This document shows, one piece after another, positions 1 to 5,396 of a DNA stretch of 10,741 nt. The position numbers and the translations under genes are program-made. This DNA comes from JAQBFJ01 sp032123435 (lineage in GTDB: Bacteria > Verrucomicrobiota > Kiritimatiellia > UBA8416 > JAQBFJ01). The first letter of the stretch is position 1; every line of letters starts with the position of its first letter. The notes under the pieces were generated by a model that saw only the letters and a list, made by a program, of their open reading frames with translations, did not search any database and was not told the origin of the DNA. The stretch lies in NCBI GenBank assembly GCA_032123435.1, contig JAQBFJ010000124.1:1-10741 (forward strand). Direction: 5' to 3'.

Positions 1-1
1 A

Positions 2-151
2 TCAAGTGGACGATGCCCAAGCAGCCTCCTCCTCGCATCTATGCCCGGAAGGAAGGTTCGGAGAAAAATGTGTTGGAGACTCAAGGGTGAAATGGCCGAG
101 TTTGCTAAATATCTTGCATCACGAGCACCATATCTGCGAAAGTCGGGTTAG
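2..151 (+). other. Possible 3' end of an unidentified gene (short basic open frame)
   Basis: This frame is open from the left edge to a TAG at 149-151, giving about 49 residues. From the internal Met at 41 the peptide is strongly basic (it contains GRKVRRK and ends in APYLRKSG). A second frame (3-254) is also open, so openness alone proves nothing. The end of a transposase or other mobile-element protein would fit the basic tail, but I recognise no family and see no inverted repeat within the window. The rest of 1-274 shows no convincing gene on either strand and no strong terminator for the minus-strand gene ending at 275. Treat this as a pointer only. Confidence 0.18.
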
Positions 152-274
152 GTGGAAAGGACAGCACCTTTTGATGGATGTCATGGAACCTATCCGCTGT
201 CCGGCCAACGCAAGGCGGCTATGCACAACGGGCATATCCCGCACAGCAAAGTAAACAGGAAATCATATTCTCCC

Positions 275-2449
275 TCATTCTCCCCATACTTTAAGGCGAA
301 AGAAACGGTTGCGATCAAAAACAGAATCAGCATTTGTATAATGCAAGGATTGACCTGTTCCCGCGATGTTGGTGAACGCAGGATCCGTTACATTAGTCCA
401 TCCTGCTGACACAAGATTGCTGGTAGTCATCACTGAATATCGCCTATTAAGCACGCTTTCCCACCTGATGGTAATGTTTGTCGAAGCCACAGAGATTCCG
501 GCTGCCTGGAAACGACTTGCAGAATTTATTGGATCAGTACCAGCAGTGACTTCGTTAACGTCACTCATACCGTCGAGATCCGTATCGGCCATCGTATGCG
601 TAAACTCATATGCACCCATATCACATCGTGCTTCTCCATCCGCATTACCGTCCAACGGGCGGGATACACCGTTCAGATCTTTGCCTATTGCTACGATGTT
701 TGTTCCATTGTCCACGCACGGCGAACCTTCTTGCAGACAATAATTGCCGGCAGCGGGATCAACGAACATGGGATTGATGTCAATGTTGCTCACCCCGGCC
801 ATTAAAGGCATGGAACAACAGAATGAGCAGTCTATTCCGGAACCCGAGTTGTAGTAATTGGAACCTGTTGCGGCCAAGTTGGCGTATAGGATGCTGTTAT
901 ACACACATATGCCGCTTTCACCGCTTCCAATGCAATGCACGCCCCCGCCACAGTTATCCGCATCGTTGGCGCTGACAGTGCAGTTTTCGACTATTCCATT
1001 TGTCAGAAGCATTATTCCTCCTCCGCAATCACCGGCAGAATTGCTGACGACAAGACAGTTTTGAACTATCCCACCGCGGTCGCAACATATTCCTCCACCA
1101 CAATTCAATGCCGAATTGTCAGTAAGTACGCAGTTTCTAATCACTCCCAGCCCGTCAATAAATACGCCACCACCTGTTCCGTTACCACGGGTAATCGTGA
1201 ACCCATCTACCACAGCGTTGGAGAATGCGAGATATAAACATCTTGTTCCGTTGTTGCCGTCAATGGTGACACTTTTGGGGCCATTGATGGTTCTAACAAG
1301 AATTGCTTTATTGGTAATCGCTATTTGTCGACTCAACACATATGTGCTGTTGCTTACTACAACCATGTCGCCGTCGCTTGCGGCGTCCACTGCATTCTGG
1401 ATTTCAGTTGCCGCAGTTTGCCAACGAAGGTATGGCCAGATATTACTGCCTGACGGTGTGACGTAATGAACTGGTGACAATTGAGCAGTAGAATACGTGA
1501 AGATCTCCGCGGCGGTAAAAACGTTTGTCGTAGAACGGCTTTTCCACGTCAATGTAACATTATCCCCATCAACCTCTACCACAACATAACCATACTGTTT
1601 GTCGTGAAAAACACAGGAAGGCATCCATCGGCCGTTGTCGCCATCATATGACCCAGTAAAGTCGTACAAAGGGCCGCCGGCCGTGCCGATTATGAGCTGA
1701 TGCAGGTCGTTCGAAGGATTGTCGTCCCCATCGTCAAGCCTTAAATGGTCATAGAAGTGATCGTGCCCGGCAAAGTACAGCACCGCACCAGCGTCGGTCA
1801 GGCTGGTCCAGAACGTGTCTCTGTCCGCCGGGTAGTCGTCCATACAGTCGGCGTGGAGCGCCTTGAAGGCGGGCTCATGACCGAAGATAAAGACGTGGGG
1901 CAGTCTGTTCGTAGCGAACTGTTGAAGTAGCCAAGACTGGTTGATGCGATGTGGTGTGATATACTCATCAATGCCGACAAATAATGCGTTCTGATGAATA
2001 AACGAGTATGTAAAGCCTACCTCGCCCACGGGGCCGTTTGTCGGGATGTCCGCCCCGAACACATTTAGCCAACCTGCATCATCCGGCAGGTCGTGATTTC
2101 CCCTTATCGGATAGACTCCTATTCCCGCGTTGTAGACGAGCGCCAGAACGTTCGTCCACTGTCGGAATGCGGCCTCACTGCCGGAATAGACAAGATCTCC
2201 GGGAAACAGCAGTAGATCAGGACTTTCTGCAACGATCGCACTCACTATTTCTGACATTATGTTTGTATTAATCGGGTCAAGAGATGAGGAACCTCGGCCA
2301 TCGCCCGTCACGACAAACTTCCACGGCGCCGCAACGACAGGATTCCAGATAACAGTTAGGCATATCAGCGCGGCAATGTCTATAAACGTGATCATATTAG
2401 ACCGCGGATTTATGTTTTTATTATACATTTTCTCTTGTACAATGCGCAT
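275..2449 (-). CDS. Exported metallophosphoesterase fused to a parallel beta-helix (choice-of-anchor Q type)
   Basis: This is a 724-residue exported hydrolase, predicted to cleave phosphomonoesters or diesters outside the cytoplasm. A signal peptide is seen: basic N-region, hydrophobic core at about 19-40, likely cleavage near VVAA/PW. The calcineurin-like metallophosphoesterase domain (about 44-310) has the full metal-binding set: GDGR at 49-52, GDLV at 84-87, GNHD at 117-120, GHEP at 190-193 and GHDH at 228-231, so it should be active. Residues about 328-616 form a right-handed parallel beta-helix, including four GGG motifs exactly 25 residues apart, and end in a choice-of-anchor Q-like stretch closing with CDMGAYEF. 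A DTDLDGMSD calcium-type loop (622-630) leads to a C-terminal beta domain (about 647-722) of a kind frequent in PVC secreted proteins. The start is supported by AAGGAAAGGG ending 6 nt before the ATG. The substrate is unknown; phosphorylated exopolymers or nucleotides are guesses. Confidence 0.9.
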   Translation of the reverse strand: MRIVQEKMYNKNINPRSNMITFIDIAALICLTVIWNPVVAAPWKFVVTGDGRGSSSLDPINTNIMSEIVSAIVAESPDLLLFPGDLVYSGSEAAFRQWTNVLALVYNAGIGVYPIRGNHDLPDDAGWLNVFGADIPTNGPVGEVGFTYSFIHQNALFVGIDEYITPHRINQSWLLQQFATNRLPHVFIFGHEPAFKALHADCMDDYPADRDTFWTSLTDAGAVLYFAGHDHFYDHLRLDDGDDNPSNDLHQLIIGTAGGPLYDFTGSYDGDNGRWMPSCVFHDKQYGYVVVEVDGDNVTLTWKSRSTTNVFTAAEIFTYSTAQLSPVHYVTPSGSNIWPYLRWQTAATEIQNAVDAASDGDMVVVSNSTYVLSRQIAITNKAILVRTINGPKSVTIDGNNGTRCLYLAFSNAVVDGFTITRGNGTGGGVFIDGLGVIRNCVLTDNSALNCGGGICCDRGGIVQNCLVVSNSAGDCGGGIMLLTNGIVENCTVSANDADNCGGGVHCIGSGESGICVYNSILYANLAATGSNYYNSGSGIDCSFCCSMPLMAGVSNIDINPMFVDPAAGNYCLQEGSPCVDNGTNIVAIGKDLNGVSRPLDGNADGEARCDMGAYEFTHTMADTDLDGMSDVNEVTAGTDPINSASRFQAAGISVASTNITIRWESVLNRRYSVMTTSNLVSAGWTNVTDPAFTNIAGTGQSLHYTNADSVFDRNRFFRLKVWGE
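950..1174 (-). repeat. Three 25-residue (75-nt) beta-helix coils with Cys ladder
   Basis: Within the metallophosphoesterase fusion, the GGG motif begins at residues 426, 451, 476 and 501, an exact 25-residue period, and an NC dipeptide recurs at 439-440, 464-465 and 489-490. A second column of Cys (450, 475, 500) immediately precedes GGG; the first copy has Thr425 in that place. The period is kept at the protein level and the DNA has diverged. Stacked equivalent positions of this kind are typical of right-handed parallel beta-helices. Confidence 0.8.
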
Positions 2450-2455
2450 ATCATT

Positions 2456-2465
2456 CCCTTTCCTT
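2456..2465 (-). promoter_or_regulatory. Ribosome binding site of the metallophosphoesterase gene
   Basis: Read on the minus strand, the sequence AAGGAAAGGG ends 6 nt before the ATG at 2447-2449. Internal Met codons at residues 8 and 19 have no comparable purine-rich stretch, so this site decides the start and gives the signal peptide a long N-region. Confidence 0.65.
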
Positions 2466-2531
2466 GGTCATTTATCCCGTTTATTGCACGAGTCAAGGCC
2501 AACCAACCACGCCAGATGCAGAGCATGTGCA

Positions 2532-2561
2532 ATCATAACACAGGCATTTCAGTGAAGTCTT
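2532..2561 (-). promoter_or_regulatory. Candidate extended -10 promoter for the metallophosphoesterase gene
   Basis: In the 172-nt gap between the 891-residue peptidase-like gene and the metallophosphoesterase gene, the minus strand carries TGTTATGAT: TATGAT at 2532-2537 (5 of 6 to TATAAT) preceded by the TGn of an extended -10. A weak -35 (AAGACT, 2556-2561) sits 18 nt upstream. This predicts a leader of about 75 nt. It is a motif match only, assuming a housekeeping sigma factor with standard preference. Confidence 0.3.
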
Positions 2562-2586
2562 TTATGTGTCACGCTCCAATGGGCAC

Positions 2587-2609
2587 AACCAAGTCGCTTT
2601 GATTCGGTT
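2587..2609 (-). terminator. Hairpin 12 nt after the peptidase-like gene (weak terminator candidate)
   Basis: AACCAAGTC (2587-2595) and GATTCGGTT (2601-2609) can pair as a 9-bp stem with one mismatch and one wobble, around a 5-nt loop. It lies just past the TGA at 2622-2624. In the minus direction no U-run follows, so intrinsic termination would be poor. In the plus direction a T-run does follow (to 2612), but no plus-strand gene was found to use it. It may instead be a 3'-end stabilising hairpin or chance. Confidence 0.22.
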
Positions 2610-2621
2610 TTTATCATGAAA

Positions 2622-5297
2622 TCACTCCTTCACCGACAGGTTCACGTCTGCCGGCCTATCTTTGCTGTCCATAACATGTGCACAAAGACTCCATCCGCCC
2701 ATGCCTTGGGCGACCTTGACCAGCAGTTTATTCCTGCCCGCTTTGAGATGGATAGGTATACGATCCTGTTTCGACGAGTAGCCACGTGCCACCATGTTCG
2801 TGTGTATTTTCTCCTCATTCAGCCACACGGCGACTCCGTCGTCCGAACCCAGCGCGAGGATCGCGTTGGTTTCGACCGGACTGCATATCCACGTCATGGC
2901 ATACGCGGCGACATTCTCGCCTCCGTACATCGAGGCGAAATCAAGCAGAAACTCCGAGGCAAGCGGACTGTCGTCGGGCCGTTCCCGTTTCTCCCAGCCG
3001 ATTTCTTTTTCGCCCTTGCCGGCATATTTCTTCGTGGGATCGAACGGCTCGGTCTCCGGCGGAAGAACCGTGTCCACCGTGCCATCGCCCTTGTTGTCGA
3101 ACGGCCCGACGGTAAGCCAGCGGGGAATGGACGGGCATCCGGAGATCGCTGTCGAGAGGGAGAACGTGGAGCCCTGCCACTTGATGCGGGCCACTGCGTC
3201 AACGGTGAAAGTAGACGGGCTGTCCGCAACCGCACGCCCGGTCCAGGCAATCCGGACCGGTTCGCCCGCCGTCACGCTGACTGATTTAACGCCGGTATCA
3301 CCTTCCATGACGCCCCGGGGCGAGACCGTGAACGACACCAGGCCGGTGATCTGGCCGCAGACCGGCCCGCTGATTGTCGCGGTCAACGCGGGCTTGTCGA
3401 ATGTCGTGTCTTTGTCGAATGCCAGCTTCATGGAAATGCAGGCCAGCTCCGCGAGCACGAGGTCGGCCACGGGCGATTTTACGGCCTGGATGTCCTTCAC
3501 CACGCACGGCAGGCGCTGAGCATACTGTTCTATCGCGGCCCGTTGGGTTTTTCCGTCCTTGTCAATTGCATCAACCATGTTCCGAGCCAATTCTCGCAAT
3601 GATGGGGGCGTATCGTCCTTCAGCTTCGACATCGCCCGATAAAGCCTGTATGTCTCGTCATCTCCCTCGAATCGCCACCGGTTGCCCGGCGAAGGTATCG
3701 ACAAGTCCACCGCCTCCGGTCGCCGCGCATCGTCAAAGTATGGTGTGATTTCCTGGTAGCCATCCTTGGCGAGAATAGTGCCGGGACAGGAGAGCAGACG
3801 TTTGCGCTGTTCGGCGTTTATCGGCCACGACTTGACGAATTCCACGGGTGTGTTTGTCGCCGGATCCTGCGCGCGCAGCGTAACAACGAGCACGTCTTTC
3901 CCTATCTTTGCCGTCAGCCCGATCTGGTGGCCTCCGGCTGCCATCGCCTGTTTGAGCTCGCCGGGGAACGGCACGGTCTCATCCGGCATGCCCAAATCCC
4001 TGCCCTGCATCACCAACGCATTGCCACCCTGGATCAGCAGCGGCATGTACGAGAGCTCCGATGTCGGCCGTTCGGTCTGCACACCCAGCCCAATGCCGCC
4101 CAAGCCACGCCCCGGACAACGTGCAAAGCTGGCCAGCGCGCCCACCGCCGGCTCTTCGACCCCGCGCCGCACGGGCCCGACCAGCGGTGACATTGGCTGC
4201 AACGGATAATCCATCCTCAACGGGTCATACTCCGGCTTCTCGCCCGGCGGTAGCAGAATATCCGTGCGCGAATACGGGCCATGCTGCGGCCACCCGTAGG
4301 CGATCAGCGTGTCCGCGCTCTGCTCCCAGCCCCAGTCGCGGTAGTGGAACGTTGCTTGACGCGCGTCAACCCACGCTTTCCAGTCCTGCTCGATCTGGCC
4401 GTCAAGGTTGCCGAAAATCTCCTCCATTACCTTGATATCCTCGCCGGCCCTGCCTTCCCATTGCATCGCATCGCGCCACAGCCGCCATTTCATCAGACGG
4501 TCCGGATCGCTCCACATGAAGCTGGTGTAAAGCGTGATGTAGCCGTACCCGGCTTGGCACACTTCGCGAAAGGTCTTGTACTCGCCGCGAATCTGACGAA
4601 GTTGATCGGTAGTGGGATAGTTGACTGTCGGTTTGTCGAAGACGGCCAGCGTAAGCCGTCTCTTCTTCTCGTCGTAGACATGATTGCATGACGTGTGCGT
4701 TATGCCTTCGAGCAGACGAACCGGCGTATATGCGCTGCCGCAGCACATCTGCATGAGATGCAGGTTTTCATGAATGACGAGATCGCGTTGATGGTATTGC
4801 TGGGTGCCGGATGGATAATTGTAGGCGGTGTTCATACCCCAATATGTTATGCCGCCGCAAATGTTGTTTGGCCGGAACCCGCCGTCGCCCTGTATGGTGT
4901 CCAGTGTTTTATTCAGGTTACTGCCCATAACAAACGGCATGCGAAGCCGGTCCTGGTTGGACGGATGACGGCCGATTATCCAGACATGGAACGGGTATGC
5001 CAGCTCCGCGTAGGTCAAGAACTGGCGCGCCGTGCCCTCGTCGTGGTCCGTCTTGAGCGCATAGTGTTGCGACACATACCATGACATACCCGTTGTATTT
5101 TTGACCGAGGGCGAATATGTTTCAGGAATTTCCTGGCCGACAGGCACAATTGTGATGCTTTTCAAGGTGATTGTCCGGCCGGACATTACCACTTCGCATG
5201 GTGTCTCAGCTGGTGGCGGAATTTTTGCATAAACCGAAACCGCAACGAAAAACAGCAGGAAGGAACGAATATATGTTTTGTATTTATGTTTTATCAT
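2622..5297 (-). CDS. Exported gluzincin-like metallopeptidase-type protein with C-terminal beta-sandwich module
   Basis: This 891-residue exported protein resembles peptidase-MA-like gluzincins. The signal peptide (1-24) ends VYA/KI. The core begins with WYVSQHYALKTD (73-84), the start of an extended-strand domain common before such catalytic sites. HENLH (176-180; nt 4758-4772) fits HExxH, and Glu197 in LLEGITH is the likely third zinc ligand 17 residues on. A long shared region of unknown function follows, including GPVRRGVEEPAVG (374-386) and a helical stretch near 540-620, then a beta-rich segment. The C-terminal module (about 727-877) contains WLTVGPFD, GSDDGVAVWLN and NKLLVKVAQG, a galactose-binding/PA14-like beta-sandwich pattern seen in PVC secreted proteins. 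The first in-frame ATG (5324) has no Shine-Dalgarno, while the ATG at 5297 follows AAAGGA by 7 nt and directly precedes the signal peptide. It is clearly paralogous to the next gene upstream but far richer in G+C. Peptidase activity is inferred; a glycoprotein substrate is possible. Confidence 0.85.
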   Translation of the reverse strand: MIKHKYKTYIRSFLLFFVAVSVYAKIPPPAETPCEVVMSGRTITLKSITIVPVGQEIPETYSPSVKNTTGMSWYVSQHYALKTDHDEGTARQFLTYAELAYPFHVWIIGRHPSNQDRLRMPFVMGSNLNKTLDTIQGDGGFRPNNICGGITYWGMNTAYNYPSGTQQYHQRDLVIHENLHLMQMCCGSAYTPVRLLEGITHTSCNHVYDEKKRRLTLAVFDKPTVNYPTTDQLRQIRGEYKTFREVCQAGYGYITLYTSFMWSDPDRLMKWRLWRDAMQWEGRAGEDIKVMEEIFGNLDGQIEQDWKAWVDARQATFHYRDWGWEQSADTLIAYGWPQHGPYSRTDILLPPGEKPEYDPLRMDYPLQPMSPLVGPVRRGVEEPAVGALASFARCPGRGLGGIGLGVQTERPTSELSYMPLLIQGGNALVMQGRDLGMPDETVPFPGELKQAMAAGGHQIGLTAKIGKDVLVVTLRAQDPATNTPVEFVKSWPINAEQRKRLLSCPGTILAKDGYQEITPYFDDARRPEAVDLSIPSPGNRWRFEGDDETYRLYRAMSKLKDDTPPSLRELARNMVDAIDKDGKTQRAAIEQYAQRLPCVVKDIQAVKSPVADLVLAELACISMKLAFDKDTTFDKPALTATISGPVCGQITGLVSFTVSPRGVMEGDTGVKSVSVTAGEPVRIAWTGRAVADSPSTFTVDAVARIKWQGSTFSLSTAISGCPSIPRWLTVGPFDNKGDGTVDTVLPPETEPFDPTKKYAGKGEKEIGWEKRERPDDSPLASEFLLDFASMYGGENVAAYAMTWICSPVETNAILALGSDDGVAVWLNEEKIHTNMVARGYSSKQDRIPIHLKAGRNKLLVKVAQGMGGWSLCAHVMDSKDRPADVNLSVKE
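2667..3119 (-). other. C-terminal GSDDG-type beta-sandwich module (domain)
   Basis: Residues about 727-877 of the 891-residue protein form a separate module beginning RWLTVGPFD and including GSDDGVAVWLN and KLLVKVAQG. The GSDDG...VWLN core is the loop that marks PA14-like and galactose-binding-like sandwiches. The upstream paralogue has no counterpart at its C-terminus, so this is a module gained or lost between the two. Confidence 0.6.
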
Positions 5298-5304
5298 CTG
5301 ATTG

Positions 5305-5310
5305 TCCTTT
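5305..5310 (-). promoter_or_regulatory. Ribosome binding site fixing the start of the 891-residue protein
   Basis: AAAGGA on the minus strand lies 7 nt before the ATG at 5295-5297. The alternative ATG nine codons earlier (5322-5324) is preceded only by AT-rich sequence, and starting there would put charged residues (QNEIKDNQ) in front of a normal signal peptide. Confidence 0.75.
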
Positions 5311-5333
5311 ATTTCGTTTTGCATATAATTAAC

Positions 5334-5363
5334 ATTATATTGATCTCATTTTACTTTTCTTAA
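5334..5363 (-). promoter_or_regulatory. Candidate sigma-70-type promoter for the 891-residue protein
   Basis: The 99-nt gap after the upstream paralogue is very AT-rich. It holds a perfect TATAAT (5334-5339, minus strand) with TTAAGA (5358-5363, 4 of 6 to TTGACA) 18 nt upstream. This predicts initiation near 5327 and a leader of about 30 nt containing the ribosome binding site. If real, this gene can be transcribed separately from its paralogue. Confidence 0.4.
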
Positions 5364-5396
5364 TATCAATAATCGGCATAATCATTAAACAATAAG

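Noticed and set aside
229..241. CGGG-CATAT-CCCG hairpin after the metallophosphoesterase gene as a terminator
   Set aside because: Only a 4-bp stem and no T-run follows on either strand.
950..1174. The 75-nt periodicity as a DNA-level tandem repeat or CRISPR-like array
   Set aside because: Conservation is in codons for GGG, NC and Cys only; the DNA between is diverged, and the reading frame and beta-helix fold explain the period.
2469..2496. TTGACT (2491-2496, minus strand) as a -35 for the metallophosphoesterase gene
   Set aside because: The only -10-like hexamers are 14 nt (GATAAA) or 16 nt (TAAATG, 3 of 6) away, and initiation would fall on the ribosome binding site.
2616..4691. Long plus-strand open frames (up to 241 codons) across the G+C-rich peptidase-like gene
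   Set aside because: They are antisense shadows: low-complexity Arg/Ser/Pro/Ala-rich translations, no recognisable motifs, and overlap with a well-supported minus-strand gene whose G+C bias removes stop codons in other frames.
5298..5324. Start of the 891-residue protein at the ATG at 5324
   Set aside because: No Shine-Dalgarno precedes it, and the nine extra codons actually contain the AAAGGA that serves the ATG at 5297.
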